Below the pieces are notes generated by a model that worked only from the letters and a program-made list of their open reading frames with translations, was not told the DNA's origin and searched no databases. A stretch of 64,000 bases of DNA, taken from Acidipila sp. Its GTDB lineage: Bacteria; Acidobacteriota; Terriglobia; Acidiferrales; UBA7541. Positions 1 through 8,672 of the stretch are shown here, in pieces. Made by a program: the position numbers and the translations under genes. Location of the stretch: positions 43,647 to 107,646 of the forward strand of contig JAAFGT010000007.1 in the NCBI GenBank assembly GCA_010365215.1, written 5' to 3'. Every line of letters starts with the position of its first letter. Within the stretch, counting starts at the first letter, position 1.

Positions 1-1184
1 TCGGCCTCCAGAAGCACGGTTACGCGGTCACCGTGGTTTCCAACCGCACTCCCGAGCAGGTGCTGGCCGGGCGCGTGACCTCCAGCCAGGCCATGTTTGA
101 TGCCGCCCTCCAGCCCGAGCGCGATCTGGGAATCAATTTCTGGGAGAAAGAATGTCCTCGCGTGGAAGGCGTAGCCTTCACCGTTCCCGCGCCGGACGGC
201 TCAGGCAACAAAGCGATTTTCTGGGAAGCCCGCCTGGATAATTATTTCCAGTCGGTTGACCAGCGCGTGAAATTTTCAGGCTGGATGAAGGAATTCGCCA
301 AGCGCGGCGGCGACCTGGTGATTAAGGATGCCACGGCGGAGGACATCGAGGGTTATACAAAGAGCCACGACCTGGTGCTGATCGCCACAGGGAAGGGCGA
401 AATCGGCAGGATGTTTGAGACCGACAAGGAAAACTCGCCTTACACCACGCCCATGCGCGCGCTGGCGCTGACCTACGTGACCGGCATGGCGCCGCGCAAG
501 CCGTTCACCGCCGTTTCCTTCAACTTGATTCCCGGCGTGGGCGAGTACTTCGTGTTTCCCGCGCTCAGCATCACCGGCGCGTGCGAGATTATGGTCTTCG
601 AGGGCGTTCCCGGCGGGCCCATGGATTGCTGGAGCGACGTCAAGACGCCGGAGCAGCACCTGGCGCGCAGCAAGGAGATTTGTGAAAAGTTTTTGCCGTG
701 GGAGGCGGAGCGCAATCACAGCCTCGAGCTTACCGACGCCAACGGCATCATGACCGGCCGCTTCGCCCCGGTGGTGCGCAAGCCGCTGTGCCGTCTGCCC
801 TCGGGCCGCATGGTTCTGGGGATGGCCGACACGGTGGTGACCAACGACCCGCTGACCGGCCAGGGCTCGAATACCGCGAGCAAGTGCGCGGCAATCTATA
901 CGGCAAAAATTCTCGAGCGCGGCAGCAAGCCCTTCGATGCCGAATGGATGCAAGCCACGTTCAACTCCTTCTGGGAGTACGCGCAATGGGTGACGCGCTG
1001 GACGAATTCGCTGCTCATTCCTCCTGCGCCGCAGATTCTCGAGCTGATGGGCGCCGCGCAGCAGATCCATCCGCTGGCGCGCAGAATCGCCAACGCGTTT
1101 AACAATCCCCCGGACGTCAACCCGTGGTGGTTTGATGTGGGCGAAGCGCACAAGGTGATTGGCAAGATGCAGGCTCATGCTTAG
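1..1184 (+). CDS. StyA-like flavin monooxygenase (N-terminus outside window)
   Basis: The frame is already open at base 3, so the start and the N-terminal FAD-binding GxGxxG lie left of the window; about 393 codons are visible. The sequence follows the styrene/indole monooxygenase StyA pattern: a VTVVSNRTPEQ segment after the first Rossmann strand, an ATGKGEIGRMFE strand, a DKENSPYTTPMRAL segment, DPLTGQGSNTASK near the flavin and a C-terminal helix with RWTNSLL. Enzymes of this family are the oxygenase half of a two-component system that epoxidises aromatic alkenes or indole using FADH2 from a separate reductase; no reductase is visible here. The next gene, an amidase, starts 48 bases downstream, so the two are probably cotranscribed. 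Family assignment is good; the substrate is unknown. Confidence 0.85.
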   Translation, partial: GLQKHGYAVTVVSNRTPEQVLAGRVTSSQAMFDAALQPERDLGINFWEKECPRVEGVAFTVPAPDGSGNKAIFWEARLDNYFQSVDQRVKFSGWMKEFAKRGGDLVIKDATAEDIEGYTKSHDLVLIATGKGEIGRMFETDKENSPYTTPMRALALTYVTGMAPRKPFTAVSFNLIPGVGEYFVFPALSITGACEIMVFEGVPGGPMDCWSDVKTPEQHLARSKEICEKFLPWEAERNHSLELTDANGIMTGRFAPVVRKPLCRLPSGRMVLGMADTVVTNDPLTGQGSNTASKCAAIYTAKILERGSKPFDAEWMQATFNSFWEYAQWVTRWTNSLLIPPAPQILELMGAAQQIHPLARRIANAFNNPPDVNPWWFDVGEAHKVIGKMQAHA

Positions 1185-1232
1185 GACGCTTCTGCGGGAA
1201 GCAATCGCAACGACTTAATCGAGGAGGCGGAA

Positions 1233-2363
1233 ATGATCGAACAATATATGGCTCTGGCCCTGCAGCCCACCATGCGCGGCTGCCTGCAGCGCTCGCAAGT
1301 GATGAGGAACATCGAGCACATTGGCGAGCTGATCGACGCTGCGGTGTGGCTTTCCGCCATTGATCTGCCCGTGCGCCTGATCTGCATCCCCGAGGGCTGC
1401 CTGCAGGGTTTCACCGATGAAGTGTTCGACTGGGATCACGAAAAATACGTGGATGAGATGGCGTTGGAACTTCCCGGCCCCGAGACCGAAGCGCTGGGAC
1501 GCAAGGCCCGTCAGCACAACGCGTACATCATCGCCCAGGCCAAGGTGAAACACCCCAAGTTCCCCAGGAAGTTTTTCAATGCGGCGTTTGTCATCGACCC
1601 TCACGGCGAGGTGATCCACAAGCATTACAAGCTGCAGGTATTCGCCCGCGAACATTCCACCGTGCCGCACGACGTCTGGGACAAGTGGGTGGAGCTTTAC
1701 GGCGACGGGCTCGACGCGTTTTTCCCGGTGGTGGACACGGCAATTGGCCGCATCGGCTGCGTGATCTGCATGGAAGGCTCGTTCCCGGAGACGGCGCGCG
1801 GGCTGGCCGTCAACGGCGCAGAAGTGCTCTATCGCCCGGCGTATCCCGAGCCCTACGTGGCCAACGGCCTTTGGGAAGTGCAGAATCGCGCCCGCGCCCT
1901 GGACAATACCTGCTACGTGGTGGCCCCAAATCCCGCGAACTATTTTCTGATGCCGGATTCCACTGACGCCATCGACACCTTCGGCGGCCAGTCCATGATT
2001 GTTGACTACCAGGGCCGCATCCTTTCCGAGCACAAATACGGCGCGGGTCCCTCGTACGCCGGAGCGATCATCGACATCGAAGCGCTGCGGCAGTATCGCG
2101 CCCGCTCGCTGTGGGGCAACTGGCTGCGGGATCTGCGCACCGAGCAGTTCCGCTGCATCTATCAACAGCCGCTGTATCCAAAAAATCTCGGGCTCGAGAA
2201 GCATCCGGGACGCCACGCCGATCACGATGAGATTCGCCGCCGCGTGATGGCGGATATGGTGGAGCGGGACATCTACCGGCCTCCTACCCATCAGAACACC
2301 GCGCCAGCGGAAACGCCCGAAGCCGAGCGCAAGGAAAAGCCGGAGAAGGTTCCGGCGGACTAG
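1233..2363 (+). CDS. AmiE-like amidase, carbon-nitrogen hydrolase family
   Basis: Nitrilase-superfamily hydrolase of 376 residues. The catalytic triad is visible: Glu54 in IPEG, Lys133 in HYKLQ and Cys179 in VICMEGSFPE. The segment after the Cys (GAEVLYR..YP) resembles aliphatic amidase AmiE and formamidase more than nitrilases. Such enzymes hydrolyse short amides to acid and ammonia in the cytoplasm through a thioester. A strong Shine-Dalgarno (GAGGAGG) precedes the ATG. The last 30 or so residues are a charged Pro/Glu/Lys tail beyond the fold. It lies 48 bases after the StyA-like gene and 37 bases before the likely start of a nitrilase, and is about 60% similar to the Cys-less paralogue at 6857-7924. 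Exact substrate is inferred only. Confidence 0.88.
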   Translation: MIEQYMALALQPTMRGCLQRSQVMRNIEHIGELIDAAVWLSAIDLPVRLICIPEGCLQGFTDEVFDWDHEKYVDEMALELPGPETEALGRKARQHNAYIIAQAKVKHPKFPRKFFNAAFVIDPHGEVIHKHYKLQVFAREHSTVPHDVWDKWVELYGDGLDAFFPVVDTAIGRIGCVICMEGSFPETARGLAVNGAEVLYRPAYPEPYVANGLWEVQNRARALDNTCYVVAPNPANYFLMPDSTDAIDTFGGQSMIVDYQGRILSEHKYGAGPSYAGAIIDIEALRQYRARSLWGNWLRDLRTEQFRCIYQQPLYPKNLGLEKHPGRHADHDEIRRRVMADMVERDIYRPPTHQNTAPAETPEAERKEKPEKVPAD

Positions 2364-2400
2364 CGGCGCGCCGTGTTGGCGCAGCATTGAGGTGAGCTGG

Positions 2401-3528
2401 ATGCAACCAAAACAAAAAGTTCTGGGCGGGCGCAAGTCTGTGCGCGTGGCCATTGTCCAGACCCCGCCGGTTTTTCTCGACCGTGAGAAATGCATCGACC
2501 GCGCCTGCGAAAAGATCGCCGAAGCGGCCGGCCGCGGCGCCGAGCTGATCGTTTTTCCCGAAGCGTGGATTTCCGGCTATCCCTACTGGGGCGAAGGCTG
2601 GGAGTCCAATCTGCAGGGCTGGATTCCGGTTCGCGTGCGCTTCTACGACAACTCTTTGCTGATCCCCAGCGAAGACACCGCCAGGCTGGGCGAGGCCGCA
2701 GCCAAGGCCAATGCTTACGTGGTTATCGGCTGCAATGAAATGGATTCCCGGCCGGGTGTGCACACCATTTACAACTCCCTGCTGTTCCTCGACCGCTCCG
2801 GGAAAATCCTCGGCCGCCACCGCAAGACCATGCCCACCTTTGTTGAGCGCGCGGTATGGGGCAATGGCGACGGCAGCGACCTGGTGACCTACGACACCGA
2901 CATCGGCCGCATCGGCGGCCTGATCTGCGGCGAGCATCTGATGACCCTGGTTCGCGCGCGCCTGATCGACCAGGGCGAGGATTTTCACATTGGCGTCTTC
3001 CCCGGCGCATTTTCGATTCACACTGGACCGAAACTCGAAGAGGCCGACACCACCGGCCAGTTTTTCTGGGGCCATACCAGTACGCGGGCGCACGCGCTGG
3101 AGGCGGGCTGCTTTGTGCTCTCCGCGTGCGGGTACATCACCAAGAGCGACCTGGGCGCGGATTTTCCGCTGATGGACACGGTAAATGTGGATTACGCCCA
3201 CGGGGGAAGCCAGATTGTCGCGCCGTTGGGGATTCCGCTGGTGCCGCCGACCTCGGGCGACACGGTACTTTACGCCGACTGCCAGGCGGACATGATCAAA
3301 GTGTGGAAAGCCCTGCTCGACACCATGGGGCATTACTCGCGTCCAGACATCGTTCGCCTGCAATACTTGAAATCGCCCTCCCAGGATTTTTCGGAATTGG
3401 CGGTTCAGGCGTTCGAGAATAGCCCGCGCGACCTCGTGGAAGAAATCGCCGAGCGCCACGGCCTGAGCCGGGAAAATCTTCAGCCGGCGATCGAGCGGCT
3501 GGCGAAAGCAAGCACGAAATCCGGCTAG
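2401..3528 (+). CDS. nitrilase
   Basis: Cytoplasmic nitrilase-branch enzyme of 375 residues. Glu54 (VFPEAWISGYP), Lys142 (HRKTMPT followed by ER.VWGNGDGS) and Cys176 (LICGEH) form the triad, and the GNGDGS element after the Lys is the nitrilase signature. Known nitrilases convert R-CN to R-COOH and ammonia. One oddity is CGE where most nitrilases have CWE. I chose the ATG at 2401 because GAGGTGAG sits just upstream; an in-frame GTG at 2392 lacks a ribosome site. The C-terminal extension past residue 300 is typical of nitrilases that form spiral oligomers. It lies between an amidase and a TonB receptor in the same direction, which supports a nitrile or amide pathway. Confidence 0.9.
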   Translation: MQPKQKVLGGRKSVRVAIVQTPPVFLDREKCIDRACEKIAEAAGRGAELIVFPEAWISGYPYWGEGWESNLQGWIPVRVRFYDNSLLIPSEDTARLGEAAAKANAYVVIGCNEMDSRPGVHTIYNSLLFLDRSGKILGRHRKTMPTFVERAVWGNGDGSDLVTYDTDIGRIGGLICGEHLMTLVRARLIDQGEDFHIGVFPGAFSIHTGPKLEEADTTGQFFWGHTSTRAHALEAGCFVLSACGYITKSDLGADFPLMDTVNVDYAHGGSQIVAPLGIPLVPPTSGDTVLYADCQADMIKVWKALLDTMGHYSRPDIVRLQYLKSPSQDFSELAVQAFENSPRDLVEEIAERHGLSRENLQPAIERLAKASTKSG

Positions 3529-3649
3529 CGCGCCGCGCCGTTGCGCGCCGTGCCGTAATATTTTATTCACCGGGCAAATTAATTGCTCTTCGTTTTGAGA
3601 AGTGGCAGACTCGTGGTCAAGTCAGGGGTGAAAACCGGGGGGGATTGGA

Positions 3650-6600
3650 ATGAAGCGACGCTCGTTTAAGCTAGCCTTGTTTTGCGCAGCCGTGCTTCTG
3701 GTGTTTACCGCGAACTCCGTCGCGCAGCAACTGGCCACACTCAACCTCACCGTGAACGATCCATCGGGCGCGGGCGTGCCCGGAGCCGAGATCACGCTAA
3801 AAAATAAAGACACCGGGGCCACGCGTACGGCGACGACCGGCGACGGAGGCCTGGCGGTGGTTGCGGGTATGCCCCCCGGCCTCTACGATCTCACCGCCGA
3901 GCACAGTGGACTCTCCAAGCGCACCGTGCCGTTGCAACTGTCCGTCGGCCAGGTAGCCACGGTCACGCTCACGCTCAGCGTTACCGCCGTATCCTCGCAG
4001 GTGGAAGTTTCAGCCGTCGTTCAGGGCGTGGACCCGGAGAAGGCTGAAGTCAGCCAGGTCATTGACACGCCTAAGATTCAGGATCTGCCCATCTCCGGCC
4101 GGGATTTTATTGACTTCGTGCTGCTCACGCCTTCCGTCAATATCGGCCGCAGCACGGCGGTGGGCGCGCAGTCGCCATTCACCGAGACCGTGCTCAAGCT
4201 CAGCTTCTCCGGCGTCCGCGAAAGCCATACCACCTATTTCGGCCTCGATGGCATTGACTACACCACCAGTATTTCCGGCGTGCAGCGCGTCAGCCCCTCG
4301 CAGGACTGGGTGCAGGAGTTCCGCGTGGTGGCCAGCCCGTATACCGGGGACAACGGCCGCAATCTGGGATCGGTGGTGAATACCATCACCAAGTCGGGCA
4401 CCAACGATGTGCACGGCTCGCTCTATGAATTCTTCCGCAATGACAATCTGGATGCCAAGAACCTGCTTTCCGCGCCCGGGTTCAACACCCTGCGCTTTAA
4501 CCAGTTCGGCCTCGATGTGGGCGGTCCCATCAAACGCGACAAGATTTTCTACTTCACGGGATATGAGGGGCAGCGGCGCGCCGAATCTCCCATCTATTCG
4601 TCGCTGATCTTGCATTGCACGGATAATCCCGGCTGTTTCGGCCCCGGCAGCTCGAGCATCAACCAGGTGAAGCAGCTTCTTGGCCTGCAACCCGAGGTAC
4701 TGGGCTCCATTCTCTCCGTAGATGACTACGACAAGTTCCTGCTCAAAACCAACGCGCTGATCACTTCCAGCACGTTTCTCAACGTCGCCTATCTGTTCAA
4801 CGATTCGCGCAAGCAGAACGTGCGCGGCGCCGCGCCCGGCGAAGGCATGCCGTCTTCCTATCGCGACAATCCGGTCCGCGACCAGACCCTCTACGGCAGC
4901 CTGATCCACCTGTTTTCCAACCGCCTCACCAGCGAAACGCTCATGCAGTATGGGCGCAGGACCTTCGAGCTGATCCCCAAAGGCGAGGGCCTGGAGCCGG
5001 CCATTGCTATCCCCGACCTGCTTTCTTCCGGCGGATTTGTGGGCAGCGTGCGCTCTTACAAGGAACAGCACGTACAGTTCGCCGAAAACGTTACTTCCGT
5101 TCACGGCAATCACACCCTGAAGTTCGGCGGGGAAATTCAGCCCGTTTGGATCAACACCCAAGTGACCTTGTTCAGTCCGGGCCTGGGAATTTTTTCGCCC
5201 GGATGCTTCTTTGGCGGTGTGGCGGTGGGATGCGCCGGGGCGCCTCCGGGCGTATTCCCCGCAGGGACGGCGCTGGCTTTTCTTTTCCTGGAGCCCCGCC
5301 AGTTTTTCGGCCAGCAGCTGGCCCCGCGAACTTTGCCATTCTCTTCCGGCCTGTATGCCGGCCCCAATCAGCAGGCTTTCAACGATTCCACCACCCTCGA
5401 TTTCGAGCACACGCTGTGGTCGCTTTACGCTCAGGACCAGTGGAAAATCCGCCCCAACTTCACCATGACCCTCGGCCTGCATTACGACGTGGATACTTTC
5501 CCCTCCGCGAAGGAAGTCAAGATTCAGGGTAATTTCCATCCCACGAACTACAACAATATTCAGCCGCGCATCGGCCTGGCCTACGCCTTCAATGGCGGCA
5601 AGAGTGTGGCCCGCGCCGGCTTCGGCGTCTTCAACTCGCCCTTCGTTTTCAGCGATGTGCTGGTGAGCTGGATTGGCGCATCCGAATTCAGCTATATCAA
5701 CCAGCCCTTGCTTCCCGAATTTGCCGATCCCACGCACAGCAAACTGATCGGCTTCGGAGCCTCCGGCGCGGTAGGCGCGCCCGGCCCCATCTTTGGCGCC
5801 GCCGGGTTCAGCAATTTTACGCACAACGGCGTGTACCCAAATCCCATGATGGGGCCGGTTCTGCAGTTCCCGCTGGGATACGCGCAGCGTAAATTCGACA
5901 ACCCGTTTTCGGCGCAGGCCAGCCTTGAGCTGGAACATCAATTTGGCAGCGACTTTTTCGTTTCCGTGGGCTACCAGTGGATGCACGCCACGCGACTGCC
6001 GGTCTATACTTCCATTAACGGCGCGCCGGCACCGGGCTGCAACCCGGCAGTCACCAGCGGATGCCAGCCGTTCTTTACCCCGGCCGATCCTAATTTCGGC
6101 TTTGTACTTTACGTGCAGCCCGTGGGATTCTCCATCTACCATGCCGGAACCGTGAGCGTGCGCAAGTCGTTCACCCACCATTTCGATTTCCTGGCGAATT
6201 ACACGTTCTCCAAGTCCATCGACATCGCCACCACGGTCAACCTGCCCAACACCCCGGTGAATTTTCTTCATCGCGGGGCGGACCGCGCCGTGGGAGACAA
6301 CAACGTTCCGCACCGCTTCACCCTGGCCGTACTCGGCGAATCCCCGAATACCTGGAACGTCGTTCTGCGGAATTTCAAAGCCTCGCTGCTCACCAATCTG
6401 CAGAGCGCGCGGCGCTCCAGCATCGTCGCCGGCTTCGACACCAATGGCGACCTCTTTCCCTTCTCGGACCGCGTGGGAACGATCGGACGCAATACCTACG
6501 TGGGAGATCCGTCGTACACCGTGGACGTGCGTCTCCAGCGCACCATTCCGTTTACCGAGCGGTTCAAGGGCGACCTGAGTTTGGAAGTTTTCAACCTTTT

Positions 6601-6787
6601 GAACCGCGCCAACGTGCTGGAAATCGATCACACCTATGGCTTGCCGGATTTCGTTACCGCGGTTCCCCGGCACTACAAGGACGGAATTTCTCCTTCGCCG
6701 GCTTCGGGCGGCAATCCCTCGTTCGGCTCTCCTAAATTCGCCGGCGAGGCGCGGCAAATTCAATTGTCCTTCCGGTTGAATTTCTAG
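3650..6787 (+). CDS. Oar-like TonB-dependent outer-membrane receptor
   Basis: Protein of 1045 residues. A signal peptide (MKRRSFKLALFCAAVLLVF.., cut near VAQQ) is followed by a CarboxypepD_reg beta-sandwich (residues about 28-115, LTVNDPSGAGVPGAEI), a plug-like region (VIDTPKIQDLPISGRDF at about 140) and a long beta-barrel ending in SFRLNF with a terminal aromatic residue. This is the Oar/TonB-dependent transporter family that is abundant in Acidobacteriota and moves large or scarce substrates across the outer membrane using TonB energy. The start has GGGGGGA just upstream. It sits 121 bases after the nitrilase and 69 bases before the second amidase-like gene, all on one strand, so I infer that it imports the substrate or a product of this cluster. 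The ligand cannot be read from sequence. Confidence 0.9.
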   Translation: MKRRSFKLALFCAAVLLVFTANSVAQQLATLNLTVNDPSGAGVPGAEITLKNKDTGATRTATTGDGGLAVVAGMPPGLYDLTAEHSGLSKRTVPLQLSVGQVATVTLTLSVTAVSSQVEVSAVVQGVDPEKAEVSQVIDTPKIQDLPISGRDFIDFVLLTPSVNIGRSTAVGAQSPFTETVLKLSFSGVRESHTTYFGLDGIDYTTSISGVQRVSPSQDWVQEFRVVASPYTGDNGRNLGSVVNTITKSGTNDVHGSLYEFFRNDNLDAKNLLSAPGFNTLRFNQFGLDVGGPIKRDKIFYFTGYEGQRRAESPIYSSLILHCTDNPGCFGPGSSSINQVKQLLGLQPEVLGSILSVDDYDKFLLKTNALITSSTFLNVAYLFNDSRKQNVRGAAPGEGMPSSYRDNPVRDQTLYGSLIHLFSNRLTSETLMQYGRRTFELIPKGEGLEPAIAIPDLLSSGGFVGSVRSYKEQHVQFAENVTSVHGNHTLKFGGEIQPVWINTQVTLFSPGLGIFSPGCFFGGVAVGCAGAPPGVFPAGTALAFLFLEPRQFFGQQLAPRTLPFSSGLYAGPNQQAFNDSTTLDFEHTLWSLYAQDQWKIRPNFTMTLGLHYDVDTFPSAKEVKIQGNFHPTNYNNIQPRIGLAYAFNGGKSVARAGFGVFNSPFVFSDVLVSWIGASEFSYINQPLLPEFADPTHSKLIGFGASGAVGAPGPIFGAAGFSNFTHNGVYPNPMMGPVLQFPLGYAQRKFDNPFSAQASLELEHQFGSDFFVSVGYQWMHATRLPVYTSINGAPAPGCNPAVTSGCQPFFTPADPNFGFVLYVQPVGFSIYHAGTVSVRKSFTHHFDFLANYTFSKSIDIATTVNLPNTPVNFLHRGADRAVGDNNVPHRFTLAVLGESPNTWNVVLRNFKASLLTNLQSARRSSIVAGFDTNGDLFPFSDRVGTIGRNTYVGDPSYTVDVRLQRTIPFTERFKGDLSLEVFNLLNRANVLEIDHTYGLPDFVTAVPRHYKDGISPSPASGGNPSFGSPKFAGEARQIQLSFRLNF

Positions 6788-6804
6788 CGGATTCCGGGAG
6801 CAGC

Positions 6805-6830
6805 ATGGCGCGCGCCGGCGTGCGCGCCAT
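6805..6830 (+). repeat. perfect 9-bp hairpin after the TonB receptor gene
   Basis: ATGGCGCGC (6805-6813) and GCGCGCCAT (6822-6830) can pair around an 8-base loop between the receptor stop and the next start codon. No T-run follows, so it may act as a processing or attenuation hairpin inside the operon rather than a full terminator. Confidence 0.45.
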
Positions 6831-6856
6831 CCTCTCGCAATCCGGCAAGCAAATTC

Positions 6857-7924
6857 ATGATTAAGCCCTACACCGCGGTCGGTCTGGTGCCTACCATCCG
6901 GGGCATCCGCTCGCGCCAAGACATCAAAATCAATCTCGAGCACCTCAAGCACCTGGTCAAAGCCGCCAATTGGCTCTCCGCGCTCGATCTCCCGGTGCGC
7001 CTGATGGCCTTTCCCGAAGGCGCGCTGCAGGCTTTTAACGACGAAGTCCTCGATCTCGACCACGTCCAGTACGCGCGCGAGTGTGCCATTGATATTCCCG
7101 GCGAAGAGACCGAAGAGATCGGAAAAATCGCACGCCAGTGGAACTGCTTCATTATGGCCCAGGCCAAAGCCCGCCATCCCGACTGGAAAGATCGCTTCTT
7201 CAACGTGGGATTCATTCTCAATCCCCAGGGCGAGGTGATTCTCCAGCACTACAAGGTCTCGCCCCTGTTTCCCGTGGAGCACTCCGTCTGCCCGCACGAC
7301 ATCTACGACTGGTGGATCGAGAAATACGGCCGCAACCTGCAGGCCTTTTGGCCGGTGGTGGATACCGAAATCGGGCGCATGGGCATCATGATGGCCAATG
7401 AAGGCTCCTATCCCGAGAATGCCCGGGCCCTGGCCATGAACGGCGCGGAAGTCATTTACCGCGCGTCCTATCCCCACCCCGGCACCGGAAACGATATGTT
7501 CGAGATCCAAAGCGCCGCGCGCGCGCTCGACAATAATGTCTACGTGCTGGCACCCAATCTGGGCACCTACTACCTGTTTCCCGAAGACACCACGCCCATC
7601 GACGCCTTCGGTGGACGCTCCTACATCTTCAATTACAAAGGCCAGAAGGTGGGCAAGCTGGAATACAGCGGCGGTTCCAGCTATGTCTCCGGGGTGATCG
7701 ATATCGAGGCCATGCGTGACCACCGCGCCCGCGCCAAGTGGGACAACTGGATGAAAGACCTGCGCACCGAGCTCTGCCAGATTATTTACGAAAAGCCCAT
7801 CTATCCCAAGAATCTTTATCTCGATCGTGCGCCCATGAAGCACGCGGAGTACCAGGAAAAAGTGATTGACCGCCAGATCGCGCTGATGCACGAGCGCGGA
7901 ATCTGGAAGAAACCCGAGCGCTGA
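6857..7924 (+). CDS. AmiE-like amidase paralogue lacking the catalytic Cys
   Basis: Protein of 355 residues that aligns from end to end with the amidase at 1233-2363. Glu54 (FPEGALQAF) and Lys133 (HYKVSP) are conserved at identical positions, but the nucleophile position reads MMANEGSYPE: Ala180 (codon GCC at 7394-7396) replaces Cys. The neighbouring Glu, Gly, Tyr/Phe, Pro and Glu residues are intact, so this is a point replacement and not a frameshift or decay. A nitrilase-fold enzyme cannot form the usual thioester without the Cys; the protein may be a non-catalytic partner of its paralogue, a binding protein, or use other chemistry. The reading frame is full length, which suggests selection. 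It lies 47 bases before the isochorismatase-family gene. Confidence 0.85.
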   Translation: MIKPYTAVGLVPTIRGIRSRQDIKINLEHLKHLVKAANWLSALDLPVRLMAFPEGALQAFNDEVLDLDHVQYARECAIDIPGEETEEIGKIARQWNCFIMAQAKARHPDWKDRFFNVGFILNPQGEVILQHYKVSPLFPVEHSVCPHDIYDWWIEKYGRNLQAFWPVVDTEIGRMGIMMANEGSYPENARALAMNGAEVIYRASYPHPGTGNDMFEIQSAARALDNNVYVLAPNLGTYYLFPEDTTPIDAFGGRSYIFNYKGQKVGKLEYSGGSSYVSGVIDIEAMRDHRARAKWDNWMKDLRTELCQIIYEKPIYPKNLYLDRAPMKHAEYQEKVIDRQIALMHERGIWKKPER

Positions 7925-7971
7925 ACGGCGTCAGCAACCGGCACCTGCAAGCGCACCGAGGAAACCCCACC

Positions 7972-8604
7972 ATGGCTTCCGACTCCCCGATTTCGCGGAA
8001 AGACTTTTTTACCGTGGATCCGCGCCGTTCCGCGCTGATCGTAATCGACATGCAGAATGCTTTCGTGGCCGAGGGTGCTCCCCTGGAGACGCCCGGCGCG
8101 CGCGCCATGATTCCGCGCCTCGAAAAGCTGATCCGCTTCGCGCGGGAACGCGCCGTCCCGGTCATCTGGACGCAGTCCGACCACCGCCCGCCCTACGGCG
8201 GCCTGATGCTGCGGAAATTTCCGGTGATCGGCGAGAAGCGGTGCCTGTGGCGCGGCGATGCCAGTTACCAGATGTATCCCGGCATGCTGCAGCCTGAAGA
8301 GGGCCAGGGCGAATACCGCATCGTCAAGCACAAGTTCGATGCCTTTTTTGAAACCGATCTTGACGCCATATTGCGCTTTCACCGCGTGGAGACGCTGATC
8401 GTCACCGGCACCGCCACCAACGTGTGCTGTGAATCCACCGCGCGCTCGGCGTTCATGCGCGATTACCAGGTGGCCTTCCCCAGCGACGCCAACGCCACAT
8501 TCGACCAGGCCATGCACCAGGCCACTCTCAAAAACATCGATCTGCTCTTCGGCCGCGTGATGACCACAGCCGAATTGCTGGAGGAGATGGCCGCATCTAG
8601 GTAA
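7972..8604 (+). CDS. isochorismatase-family cysteine hydrolase
   Basis: Alpha/beta hydrolase of 210 residues from the isochorismatase/RutB/nicotinamidase family. The triad is visible: Asp26 in VIDMQNAF, Lys121 in VKHKFDAF and Cys152 in TGTATNVCCEST with the preceding cis-peptide Val. RutB- and N-carbamoylsarcosine-type members split amide or carbamoyl bonds, releasing ammonia. GAGGAAA precedes the ATG. As the last gene of the plus-strand run it fits a final deamidation or decarbamoylation step; that role is inferred from context. The following 68 bases separate it from a convergent membrane-protein gene. Confidence 0.87.
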   Translation: MASDSPISRKDFFTVDPRRSALIVIDMQNAFVAEGAPLETPGARAMIPRLEKLIRFARERAVPVIWTQSDHRPPYGGLMLRKFPVIGEKRCLWRGDASYQMYPGMLQPEEGQGEYRIVKHKFDAFFETDLDAILRFHRVETLIVTGTATNVCCESTARSAFMRDYQVAFPSDANATFDQAMHQATLKNIDLLFGRVMTTAELLEEMAASR

Positions 8605-8672
8605 GCGCACGGATTAGCTTCACGAGGGAAACTTTCCATAGCTTGCTTAATCGACCAGATCAACCGCACTCT

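Noticed and set aside
4010..7891. 1293-codon minus-strand open frame opposite the TonB receptor and second amidase
   Set aside because: It mirrors the codon structure of two clearly real plus-strand genes in GC-rich DNA; its translation is Arg/Gly/Ala/His-rich and has no domain features.
1..8604. Nit1C cyanide-assimilation cluster
   Set aside because: A nitrilase and a flavin monooxygenase are shared, but no radical SAM, acyltransferase or AIR-synthase-like gene is visible and a TonB receptor and amidases are present; sequence left of the window could change this.
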